Origin: GCA-003244245 sp963712995
GTDB lineage: Bacteria; Actinomycetota; Actinomycetes; Mycobacteriales; Pseudonocardiaceae
Reading direction: 5' to 3'
Assembly: GCA_963712995.1 (NCBI GenBank)
Contig: CAVQKH010000019.1
Location: forward strand, 9,298 to 73,297
DNA length: 64,000 nucleotides
Position 1 is the stretch's first letter; each line of letters opens with the position of its first letter. Under the pieces are notes generated by a model. The model searched no databases and had not been told where the DNA came from. It saw only the letters and a list, made by a program, of their open reading frames with translations. Positions 35,680-43,240 of this stretch are shown piece by piece. The position numbers and the translations under genes are program-made.

Positions 35680-35719
35680 CTGAGTGATACCTTCGTCACG
35701 CAGCGAAACATCATCGATC
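35680..35719 (+). repeat. Conserved upstream block with hairpin, copy 1
   Basis: CTGAGTGA and TCACGCAG (7 of 8 bp complementary) flank the 8-bp loop TACCTTCG at 35680-35703. The 40-bp block 35680-35719 closely matches 40189-40228. It lies about 100 bp before the isomerase start. It could be an operator or leader hairpin. Its differences fall largely at third codon positions of an open frame (DTFVTQRN), so it might instead be the 3' end of a lost gene. Confidence 0.5.
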
Positions 35720-35816
35720 CCTCGGCGCGGGCGATGCTGAAGCCAGGTCACGGAGCCTGCCCGCGTAAGCCACCGGGTCTCGATGACGGTGCTCGTCCCG
35801 GCAGGCAGGAGCAGAC

Positions 35817-37235
35817 ATGGCACGAGTTGGGCTGTTGACCTTCTCCGATGGACGTGACTTCGTCCACACCGACATCAAGGCCTTCACGCAGGACGTCGAG
35901 GGCCGCATCGCCCAGGCGCTCGAGCAGGCCGGGCACGAGGTCATCCGCGCCTCGGAGACGATCTGGACGAACACGCTGGCCACCACCGAGGCGCGCCGGG
36001 TCGCCGACGCGCGCCCGGACCTCACCGTCTTCAACTACCCGGTGTGGGCGTTCCCGCACTTCTCGATGCTCGCTGCGGCCGCCACGCCGGGCCCGCTGCT
36101 GCTGTTCTCCAACATCGATCCGCAGTTCCCGGGCATGGTCGGCATGCTGGCCGCCGGTGGCGGGTTGGACCAGATCGGCCGCCTGCACACCCGGGTGTGG
36201 GGCGACGCCGCCGATCCGGCGGTGCTTGACCGTGTCCTGGAGACGGTCCGGGCCGCCGCGGCCGTGTCCGCGCTGTCGGGCAGCACCTTCGGCCGGATCG
36301 GTGGACGCCCGATGGGCATGTACACCGCGGTGGCCGACACCGATCAGTGGATGAGCACCTTCGGGGTGGACGTCGAGGAAATCGACCAGTGGGAGATCGT
36401 GCGGCGCTCCGCCGCCATCGAGCAGTCCCGGGTCACCGCCGGCCGGGAATGGCTGGAGCGCCACGCCGCCAAGGTGCACTACGACGGCAAGCAGCTGACG
36501 CCCGAGCTGCTCGAACGCCAGATCCGCTCCTACCACGCCGTGCGGGAACTGATCGAGGAGTGGAACCTCGACTTCAGCGGGATCAAGGGCCAGCCCGAGC
36601 TGACCACGCACTTCACCACCATGGACGTCACCGAGGCGTTCCTCAACGACCCCTACGACTGGGAGGGCCCCAAGCCCACCCACGTCTGCGCCACCGAGTC
36701 CGACATGGACGGCGCACTCACCATGCAACTGCTCAAGGGCCTGTCCGGCACCCCGGTGCTCTTCGCCGACGTGCGGCACTACCACGGCGACCGCGACATC
36801 TGGGACCTGTGCAACTCCGGCCAGCACGCCACCTGGTTCGCCGCGCGCAGCGATGACCCGGCGGAGAACCTGCGTTCGGTGCACTTCTACCCCGAGATCT
36901 TCTACTTCCCCGCCGGCGGCGCCTCGGTATCGTTTTTCGCCGCGCCGGGGCGGGCCACCTTCGCCCGGCTGACCCGGATCGGCGGCCGGTACCGGATGCA
37001 CGTCGCACGCGGCGAGTTCGAGTCCTACGACGAGGCGACCAACGAGGCGTTGGCTCGGCAGTCGACGCCGCAGTGGCCGCACGCGTTCACCCGGCTGGAC
37101 GTGCAGGCCAGTGAGTTCCTTTCCGAGTTCGGGGCCAACCACATCCACGCCATACCCGGCGAGTACGTCGCAGAGCTCCGCGCAGTCTGCCGCATGCTCG
37201 ACATCGAGTGGGCCGGGCTGGGCGGGGTCAGGTGA
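35817..37235 (+). CDS. L-fucose/L-arabinose isomerase family protein
   Basis: This 472-residue ketol isomerase family protein should interconvert an aldose and a ketose as the first step of sugar catabolism. It begins MARVGLLTFSDGRDFVHTDI. It has FSNIDPQFPGMVGMLAAGGG, the STFGRIGGRPMGMYTAV region and THVCATESDMDGALTMQLLK. ESDMDGA and the later LCNSGQHATWFA and VHFYPEIF segments hold the acidic and His metal ligands expected for the fucose/arabinose isomerase fold. The start ATG 35817 follows AGGAGC. It lies upstream of the FGGY kinase and sugar porter, separated by about 3 kb of inserted material. The sugar specificity cannot be read from sequence. Confidence 0.9.
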   Translation: MARVGLLTFSDGRDFVHTDIKAFTQDVEGRIAQALEQAGHEVIRASETIWTNTLATTEARRVADARPDLTVFNYPVWAFPHFSMLAAAATPGPLLLFSNIDPQFPGMVGMLAAGGGLDQIGRLHTRVWGDAADPAVLDRVLETVRAAAAVSALSGSTFGRIGGRPMGMYTAVADTDQWMSTFGVDVEEIDQWEIVRRSAAIEQSRVTAGREWLERHAAKVHYDGKQLTPELLERQIRSYHAVRELIEEWNLDFSGIKGQPELTTHFTTMDVTEAFLNDPYDWEGPKPTHVCATESDMDGALTMQLLKGLSGTPVLFADVRHYHGDRDIWDLCNSGQHATWFAARSDDPAENLRSVHFYPEIFYFPAGGASVSFFAAPGRATFARLTRIGGRYRMHVARGEFESYDEATNEALARQSTPQWPHAFTRLDVQASEFLSEFGANHIHAIPGEYVAELRAVCRMLDIEWAGLGGVR

Positions 37236-37344
37236 CCTAATCGGTCGCCGTCAGCGGCCTGGGTCCGTGCCCGCTCCCGTCTCGCCGGTGGTCGCCCCTG
37301 GCAGTCTTGGCCACTCCTGACTGAAGGTTCTGCGACCGTGGATC

Positions 37345-37360
37345 GTCGTAATACCACGAC
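37345..37360 (+). promoter_or_regulatory. Inverted repeat before BrnTA-like genes
   Basis: GTCGT and ACGAC flank the 6-bp AATACC. A TATTAT at 37370-37375, just downstream, could be a -10 box, although no good -35 is at the matching distance. The location, 37 bp before the first gene, suits the autoregulatory operator that toxin-antitoxin operons normally have. Confidence 0.4.
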
Positions 37361-37396
37361 AGTAAGGTGTATTATGCCAGTTCAGGAGGAAGCGGG

Positions 37397-37642
37397 GTGC
37401 GGGTTGATGAGGTCGAGTGGGACGAAGGCAATCTTTATCACGCGACCCTCAGGGTCAGTGCCGCCGAGGTCGAGCAGGTTATCGACGATCCGGCGTCCAT
37501 CTGGCGGGTCAACCGCAGGGGTCGCACCGCGACGCATCTTGTGAGCGGCCGGACGACCGGCGGGGCGGCCGTTCGGGTAGCAGTCCTCTACGACCCGGCC
37601 ACCCGCACCGCGCGGCCGATCACTGCAGTGAGGATCGACTGA
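37397..37642 (+). CDS. BrnT-like toxin (putative)
   Basis: This 81-residue protein starts at GTG 37397 behind a strong AGGAGG. VEWDEGNLYHATLRVSAAEV followed by EQVIDDP resembles the BrnT opening W-D-x-x-N-x-x-H-x-V-x-x-x-E-x-x-x-x-x-x-DP. It ends with VAVLYDPATRTARPITAVRI. BrnT is a RelE-fold ribonuclease paired with a downstream BrnA antitoxin. A ribbon-helix-helix gene follows 42 bp downstream, as expected. The match rests on a short motif; another RelE-like or DUF family is possible. Confidence 0.55.
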   Translation: MRVDEVEWDEGNLYHATLRVSAAEVEQVIDDPASIWRVNRRGRTATHLVSGRTTGGAAVRVAVLYDPATRTARPITAVRID

Positions 37643-37684
37643 TCACGCGTGGCAACCACCACCATCACGCACCGGAGGTCACCG

Positions 37685-38050
37685 ATGGCGAGCAAGGACA
37701 ACCCGGCGGCTAACGCCGCCTACTGGAACGAGCACCTGACCGACCCCGACATCGATGATGGCGAGGTGGTCGAGGTCGAGGTCACTCGACCATTGACCTC
37801 GACATTCTCTCTGCGTATCCCTGCAGCTGAACTGGATGTCATCCGCGCGGAAGCGAGCAACGCGGGGGTCTCTGTGTCCGAGTGGGTGCGTACCGCGTGC
37901 GCTACTGCGCTGAGCACGCAGGACAACCGGCAGGTGGTCGAGATCATGGCCAATCGGGCCGCATTGCAGCAGCTGGTGCGACGGCTGCTTGAGCTTGTGG
38001 AGCAGGAATCCAGCGAGCTGGCCCACCTGTCCCGGCTACTGGCGAGCTGA
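37685..38050 (+). CDS. Ribbon-helix-helix antitoxin-like protein
   Basis: This 121-residue protein starts at ATG 37685 behind CGGAGGTCACCG; the frame is open 36 bp further. TSTFSLRIPAAELDVIRAEA followed by SNAGVSVSEWVRTACATAL is a ribbon-helix-helix (CopG/BrnA-like) DNA-binding domain near residues 38-75. It is followed by a helical tail (QQLVRRLLELVEQESSELAH) that may bind the partner. It is downstream of the BrnT-like gene in toxin-first order, consistent with an intact toxin-antitoxin operon. Confidence 0.65.
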   Translation: MASKDNPAANAAYWNEHLTDPDIDDGEVVEVEVTRPLTSTFSLRIPAAELDVIRAEASNAGVSVSEWVRTACATALSTQDNRQVVEIMANRAALQQLVRRLLELVEQESSELAHLSRLLAS

Positions 38051-38472
38051 CCGGAGAATCGCTCGACGCCGCGTCAACGGCAGCGCTCGGCCCATGTGAT
38101 GTCGTAGGGTCCGGCGTGGAACCAAGGCTGCCAGAGCTGGCGGCACTCACACCCATGTGTTGTTCGAGGCCGCACCTCTCGGTGCTCCGGAGTTGTTCTC
38201 CGACTACAGGCACGTGAGGCGGCCCCGCACTTGCTCCGCGAGACAGCCGACGTCTGTGACGGCAAGATCCTGACTCGCCCACCTACTCTCCGCGGGTCGC
38301 CCCAGCCGGTTCCAGTGCCGCCAGGAATCTTGCAGTTTCTTGTAGACGCGCAGCGTTCTGTGCGCGAGTACGGGGTAGGACGCAGACAACGATCGATGCC
38401 GCCGCGATCCGTACCGCACTCGCAAGCCAACCCAATTCCCTGACTCCTTACGACAGCGCGAGACTGCATCGG
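38051..38472 (+). other. Coding-like but frame-broken region upstream of the TIR-ubiquitin-like gene
   Basis: No intact gene, but the + strand looks like eroded coding sequence. About 38139-38223 reads THTHVLFEAAPLGAPELFSD then YRHVRRP in one frame, 38330-38375 reads ILQFLVDAQRSVREYG in another, and 38395-38472 reads TIDAAAIRTALASQPNSLTP, continuous with the downstream frame. It is probably the damaged 5' end of the following gene, or an upstream partner gene. No family was recognised. Confidence 0.4.
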
Positions 38473-39411
38473 GTGGAAGGACTGTCGGCAGCCGATCAGC
38501 GTGATTTCGACAGGGCGGCCGTTCACCTGGATGTGGCCCGGCAGATCCTCCTCGGGGTCGGCAACCAGGCCGGCGCGGCGGCCATTGAACTCGATAGGCT
38601 CCAGCTTGACATACGGCAAGGCCAGGAGCCGGCTCTATCTGACGCGGTTCGTCGACCACGAGTCTTCCTCTCCTTCGCCGGGAACGATCGAGCAATGGTC
38701 GAGCGGCTCCGCCACGATCTCAGGGAACGCGACATCGAGACGTTCATCTTTCCACCAGGCGGAAATTTCGTGCTTGACATCAACCGTGCCCTCGCGCAGT
38801 CGGACTACTTGGTGCTTCTGTGGTCGCAGGCCTGCGTTGATCGCCCGTGGGTCGACGCCGAGTGGTCCGCCGCGCTCGCCCGCGGGCTCCAGGAACGAAG
38901 ATCCTTTCTCTTCATTGTGCGACTGGACGCGACTCCCTTGCCCCCGCTGTTGGCTCCGCGCCAGTATCTTGACGCTTTCAACAACTGGGATGACCTCGTG
39001 AACGAGCTTGCCGCTATATGGGGCCGGGACCGTGCGGTCGGTGAGCCCGTGCTCCCCGCATGCTTCCTGGCAGCCACGGGCATTGGCGAGGCCCAACCTC
39101 CTAATATCGTTCTTTACGTACGCAATCGAGCGCTGTCCGTTGCGCATGTCATTGCTGTGCCAGTGGAGTCGACCGGCCAGGATCTCGAGAGTCTAGTGCG
39201 CGCCGAACTAGCACTACCGGATATCGAGAAAAGATTCGGTGGCGCGGTGGGCATGCGCTTCCACTACCAGTTTAAAAACGACGATAAAACGATTCCATTC
39301 GACAAGACACTTGCCGAGCTACACATCACAGACGGCGCCACGATCGAATTCGAGGTGGAGATAGAGTCGTTTGACTCCGCGGGATCGTCCCCAATCGTCA
39401 CGTACCGGTAA
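38473..39411 (+). CDS. TIR domain protein with ubiquitin-like C-terminal domain
   Basis: This 312-residue protein has three parts. Residues 1-55 are helical and TPR-like (FDRAAVHLDVARQILLGVGN). Residues about 60-185 are a TIR domain: RRPRVFLSFAGNDRAMVERL, then LVLLWSQACVDRPWVDAEWS with the NADase-type catalytic glutamate at E130. Residues about 215-305 resemble a ubiquitin-like beta-grasp: a strand with IVLYVRNRALSVAHVIAVPV, a helix with DLESLVRAEL, then KTIPFDKTLAELHITDGATI and EFEVEIES, very like the end of ubiquitin folds. Bacterial TIR proteins often deplete NAD during phage infection. The start GTG 38473 may be internal, since the frame stays open for 70 further codons upstream. No partner genes are adjacent. 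Confidence 0.75.
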   Translation: MEGLSAADQRDFDRAAVHLDVARQILLGVGNQAGAAAIELDRLQLDIRQGQEPALSDAVRRPRVFLSFAGNDRAMVERLRHDLRERDIETFIFPPGGNFVLDINRALAQSDYLVLLWSQACVDRPWVDAEWSAALARGLQERRSFLFIVRLDATPLPPLLAPRQYLDAFNNWDDLVNELAAIWGRDRAVGEPVLPACFLAATGIGEAQPPNIVLYVRNRALSVAHVIAVPVESTGQDLESLVRAELALPDIEKRFGGAVGMRFHYQFKNDDKTIPFDKTLAELHITDGATIEFEVEIESFDSAGSSPIVTYR

Positions 39412-39800
39412 GCGCATCGACGGATCTTTCTCCGCACGTTCCAGGCGGAGCTCGAACGCCACCGCCGTCGCCAGGTACGATCGACAGCCTCGGTCAACAC
39501 GAACATGACGATCCGACGAAGTCATGGCCGCAGCTCGCAGGACGGGTGACTGCGGCCGGAAGCGTTGCAGTGGGTGGACCTGTGTGGCTGCGGCACCCTC
39601 GTGCTCGGGCCGGTGAGTCCGGGATGGCTCAGCGCACCGGATGAGACGAACGAGCCGGTTTCGTCCGGGCTGCCTTTCATGCAGGTGCCGCAGCAGTGGT
39701 CGCGATTAGTGAGTGGTGGACTCCGTGGCAGCGGCTGTCCTCGAAGCCAGCCTGACGTGCACAGCAGCGCGCCTGTGGGCCTGCCGCCCGTGACCATCCG
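39412..39800. other. Intergenic, no gene seen
   Basis: Several open frames exist on both strands, but none has recognisable protein wording or a supported start. No clear repeat or promoter was identified. Confidence 0.4.
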
Positions 39801-39805
39801 GCCCG

Positions 39806-40066
39806 GTGGGCCTGCTGGACGCTGCACGGGGACTCGGGCTGGCAGACCACAGCCGGTCCGGTCCGTCGCACGCTGCGCCGCAAACCTTGACCAGCGGAGC
39901 CGACGCGTGGCGTGCCTCTGAGGTACGCCGACCACGAGTTCCCCCCTTTTCCGGGAGCGATCGAGAACGTCCAAGCGGGTTTCGCCCGCCGCAGGCCGCT
40001 AGTCGGGCGGGGCCCAAGATGCCAATAGGTGAGCACCTCGCGCCAATTCTGGATGACCGCAGGTGA
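39806..40066 (+). pseudogene. Second TIR gene remnant
   Basis: Within this frame EVRRPRVPPFSGSDRERPSG corresponds to VRRPRVFLSFAGNDRAMVER of the intact TIR gene at 38.6 kb. The DNA of the two segments (39917-39970 and 38645-38700) is clearly alignable with small gaps. The rest of the TIR domain is absent. It is a partial tandem duplicate of the TIR gene. Confidence 0.45.
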
Positions 40067-40188
40067 CCGAACATGCCGCGCTCGGGGCCCTGGCCCGCTT
40101 GCTGGGGGGGCGAGCTGACCGTGCAGCTGACCCCGTCGGTGGCCTGACCGCCACCCGCCAATCGGCGAGTGGTCTGGTGGCTCTTCCG

Positions 40189-40228
40189 CTGGGTGATACC
40201 TTCGTCACCCAGCGCAACATGATCGATC
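40189..40228 (+). repeat. Conserved upstream block with hairpin, copy 2
   Basis: CTGGGTGA and TCACCCAG are perfect 8-bp inverted arms around the loop TACCTTCG (40189-40212). The block 40189-40228 matches 35680-35719 and lies just before the isomerase remnant, as copy 1 lies before the intact isomerase. It marks the 5' end of a duplicated sugar operon. Confidence 0.55.
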
Positions 40229-40260
40229 CCCAGGTGAAGGCGATTCAGGCAGGAGCCGAG

Positions 40261-40329
40261 ATGGCACGCGTCGGACTGGTGTCGTTCTCCGACGGACGCG
40301 ACTTCATCATTCTGGGCGGGGCCCGGTGA
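40261..40329 (+). pseudogene. Isomerase minigene: N- and C-terminal codons fused
   Basis: This 22-codon frame begins MARVGLVSFSDGRDF, matching the start of the isomerase at 35817, and ends LGGAR then TGA, matching the final LGGVR of that protein. About 450 central codons are gone, while the upstream block and the GTGA overlap with the kinase are kept. It is a second isomerase copy reduced by an internal deletion. The remaining peptide can only serve translational coupling to the kinase. Confidence 0.7.
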
Positions 40330-41831
40330 GCTCGTTGCTGCTCGGTGTCGACATCGGCACCGCCAGTTCCAAGGGGGTGCTGGTCCGTGACGACGGCACC
40401 GTGGTCGCGACCGCGACCCGGGCCCACGGGGTGTCCATGCCGCACCCCGGCTGGGTCGAGCACGACGCGCAGGCTGTGTGGTGGGCGGACTTCGCGGCGA
40501 TCAGCCAGGAGCTGACGGCGACCGCGCGCGAACCGATCGCCGCGGTCGCCGTCAGCGGCATCGGCCCCTGCGTGCTCGCGGTGGACAGCCAGGACCGGCC
40601 CCTTCGACCGGCGATCCTCTACGGCGTCGACACCCGCGCCCAGACCGAGATCGAGGAGCTGACCAAGACACTGGGCGCACAGACCATCCTGGAGCGCTGC
40701 GGCTCGGTGCTCACCTCGCAGGCGGTCGGACCCAAACTGGCGTGGCTGCGCGCGAACGAACCCGACACCTGGGCAGCGACCCGGCGCTTCCTGATGGCCA
40801 GCAGCTTCGTCGTGCACCGGCTCACCGGCAGCTACGTGCTCGACCATCACTCCGCCAGCCAGTGCACCCCGATGTACGACCCGGTGGAGCACTGCTGGAT
40901 CGCGGAGTGGAGCGAGCTCATCGCCCCCGGACTCGAGCTGCCGCAGCTGCGCTGGCCCGCGGAGGTGGTCGGCGAGGTCCACACCACCGCCGCTGCTCAG
41001 ACCGGCATCCCGGCGGGCACGCCGGTGGTGGCGGGCACCATCGACGCCTGGGCGGAGGCCACCAGCGTCGGTGTCACCGCACCCGGCGACGTCATGCTGA
41101 TGTACGGGACCACGATGTTCCTGGTCGAGGTGCTCGACCGTCCGCGCCGCAGCCCCGACCTGTGGGGCACGGTGGGCACTTTCCCCGGCACCCACAACTT
41201 CGCCGCCGGGATGGCGACCTCGGGCGCGATCACCGACTGGATCCGCAAGCTGACCGGGGAGTCCTCGTTCGATCAGCTCGTCGGGGAAGCCCAGCAGTCG
41301 CCACCCGGATCCAACGGCCTGCTCATGTTGCCCTACTTCGCCGGCGAGCGGACGCCGCTGTTCGACCCGGACGCCCGCGGCGTGCTGATCGGGCTGACCC
41401 TGCGGCACCACCGCGGGGACCTCTACCGGGCCGCGTTGGAGGCCACCGCCTACGGCGTACGGCACAACCTGGAAGCGATGCGCGAGGCCGGCGGGCAGGA
41501 CCGCCGGCTGGTCGCGGTGGGTGGTGGGACCAAGGGCGGGCTGTGGACCCAGATCGTCTCCGACGTGCTGAACGCCCCGCAGCAGCTGCCCCAGCAGACG
41601 ATCGGCGCCTGCCTGGGCGACGCGCTGCTCGCTGCCATCGGGATCGGGCAGTCACCAGAAGTAACAGAGTGGAATCCCATCGCGATCACTATTGAGCCGG
41701 GTCCGGAGCCGACGGCGGCTTACGAGCGCTACTACTCCCTCTACCGGGAGCTGTACCCGGGCACCAGAGATATCGCGCATGCCCTCGCCCGAGAACAGCG
41801 GGCGGATCCCTCTCGCATCGGAGGTAGCTGA
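40326..41831 (+). CDS. FGGY-family carbohydrate kinase
   Basis: This 501-residue sugar kinase has N-terminal LLLGVDIGTASSKGVLV (ATPase phosphate 1 motif), PHPGWVEHDAQAVWWADF and ISGIGPC-type VAVSGIGPCVLAVD. The C-terminal domain includes LPYFAGERTPLFDPDARGVL and LVAVGGGTKGGLWTQIVSDV (adenosine motif). This matches xylulose/L-fuculose/ribulose kinase relatives. GTG 40326 overlaps the TGA of the isomerase minigene. It overlaps the MFS porter start by 1 bp (TGATG), so kinase, porter and DUF2961 gene form one operon. With the isomerase, the expected pathway is aldose to ketose to ketose phosphate; the sugar is unknown. Confidence 0.93.
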   Translation: MSSLLLGVDIGTASSKGVLVRDDGTVVATATRAHGVSMPHPGWVEHDAQAVWWADFAAISQELTATAREPIAAVAVSGIGPCVLAVDSQDRPLRPAILYGVDTRAQTEIEELTKTLGAQTILERCGSVLTSQAVGPKLAWLRANEPDTWAATRRFLMASSFVVHRLTGSYVLDHHSASQCTPMYDPVEHCWIAEWSELIAPGLELPQLRWPAEVVGEVHTTAAAQTGIPAGTPVVAGTIDAWAEATSVGVTAPGDVMLMYGTTMFLVEVLDRPRRSPDLWGTVGTFPGTHNFAAGMATSGAITDWIRKLTGESSFDQLVGEAQQSPPGSNGLLMLPYFAGERTPLFDPDARGVLIGLTLRHHRGDLYRAALEATAYGVRHNLEAMREAGGQDRRLVAVGGGTKGGLWTQIVSDVLNAPQQLPQQTIGACLGDALLAAIGIGQSPEVTEWNPIAITIEPGPEPTAAYERYYSLYRELYPGTRDIAHALAREQRADPSRIGGS

Positions 41832-43240
41832 TGGTCGCGTCCACGTTCCAGCCCCGGGTGAGCACACGGCGCGTGTATGCCCTGGGTGCGCTGGCAGCGA
41901 TTCTGTTCGGTTACGACATCGCCATCATCGGGGCGGCGCTGTTGTTCATCAAGAACGATCTGCCGCTAACCGACTGGTGGACAGGTGCGGTAGTCAGCGC
42001 CGTGATGTTGGGGGCGATGGTGGGCGCACTGAGCAGCGGCCCCCTGGCCGATCGTCAAGGACGGCAGCGGCTCCTGCTGGTGGCCGCGGTGCTGTTCGCC
42101 GTGGGAGCCGCAGGCAGCGGGGTCGCTATGAGCGTCGCCATGCTGGTGTCGTGCCGCTTCATCCTCGGGCTGGCCATCGGGATCGCGTCGGTGATCGTGC
42201 CGCTTTACCTGGCCGAGATGGCTCCGGCCCGGAACCGCGGCGCGGTCACCTCCCTGAATCAGTACATGATCATCGCGGGGGTGGTCCTTGCCTCGGCCGT
42301 CGGCTTTGGGCTGGTCTTCGCCAGCTCGTGGCGAGGGATGCTGCTCATCGGCGTGATCCCGGCGGTGGTACTCATCATCGGGTTAATCGGTATGCCTGAC
42401 ACCCCCCGTTCGCTGGTGCGACGCGGATACCCCGACCAAGGACGCGCGGTCCTGGTCGGTCTGCGCGGCGACCCCGCACAGGCAGACCGTGAGCTCACCG
42501 AGATCGTGGACCTCGAACGGCAGCAACGCACCACGCACACCCAGGCCCGCCTGTCCGAGCCCTGGGTGCGCCGGCTGCTGCTGCTGGGCATCCTGCTGGC
42601 CATCTTCCAGCAAATCATCGGGATCAACGCAATCGTGTCCTACCAACCGAAGGTGCTCACCGGCTTGGGGATGTCCGAGACCACCACACTGCTGTTCGGA
42701 CTTCTCAACGGACTGGTCAACCTACTGACCATCGCCCTTGTCGTTCGGTCGAAGGTCGTCGACCGGCGCGGCCGCAAGCCCATCTTGCTGGCCGGTCTGG
42801 TGGGCATGTCGGTCAGCTTGCTTGCCCTGGGTGGTGCAGCGCTGATCCTCCCGGTCAACTCGACCGCCCTGTTGGTCATCGCGGTGGCCGCGATCGTGGT
42901 GTTCACCAACACCTTCTCCGCCACCTGGGGCCCGGTGCTGTGGGTGCAGCTGGCCGAGATCTTCCCGCTTGCCATCCGGGGATCGGCGATGGCCATCGCT
43001 ACCCTGTTCAACTGGCTAGCCGCCTTCATGGTGACCCTGACCTTCCCCGTCCTCGCCGCGCTCGCCGGTGTGGGCACGATCTTCATCGCCTACGCTGTCG
43101 CCAGCGTGGTGATCTTCCCGATTGTGTGGTGGATAGTGCCGGAAACCAAGGAGCGCAGCCTGGAATCCCTCGAAGCGGACTTCCGCGCCGGCACCCGGTC
43201 CGGAATGACCGAGCCCACCACGGCCGCGGGCACGGCATGA
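41831..43240 (+). CDS. MFS sugar porter
   Basis: This 469-residue membrane protein has 12 predicted helices in two six-helix halves. Sugar-porter signatures are visible: FGYDIAIIGAALLFI in helix 1, GPLADRQGRQRLLLVA (the G-R-x-G-R/K loop 2-3 motif), RFILGLAIGIASVIVPLYLA followed by EMAPARNRG, FQQIIGINAIVSYQP in helix 7, VVDRRGRKPILLAG, and the C-terminal VPETKERSLE. It should import the sugar used by the adjacent kinase by proton symport. It is translationally coupled on both sides: 1-bp overlap with the kinase and ATGA overlap with the DUF2961 gene. Confidence 0.94.
   Translation: MVASTFQPRVSTRRVYALGALAAILFGYDIAIIGAALLFIKNDLPLTDWWTGAVVSAVMLGAMVGALSSGPLADRQGRQRLLLVAAVLFAVGAAGSGVAMSVAMLVSCRFILGLAIGIASVIVPLYLAEMAPARNRGAVTSLNQYMIIAGVVLASAVGFGLVFASSWRGMLLIGVIPAVVLIIGLIGMPDTPRSLVRRGYPDQGRAVLVGLRGDPAQADRELTEIVDLERQQRTTHTQARLSEPWVRRLLLLGILLAIFQQIIGINAIVSYQPKVLTGLGMSETTTLLFGLLNGLVNLLTIALVVRSKVVDRRGRKPILLAGLVGMSVSLLALGGAALILPVNSTALLVIAVAAIVVFTNTFSATWGPVLWVQLAEIFPLAIRGSAMAIATLFNWLAAFMVTLTFPVLAALAGVGTIFIAYAVASVVIFPIVWWIVPETKERSLESLEADFRAGTRSGMTEPTTAAGTA

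Noticed and set aside
35748..37148. 466-codon open frame antisense to the isomerase
   Set aside because: Low-complexity Gly/Val/Arg-rich translation without motifs, entirely within a well-recognised sense gene.
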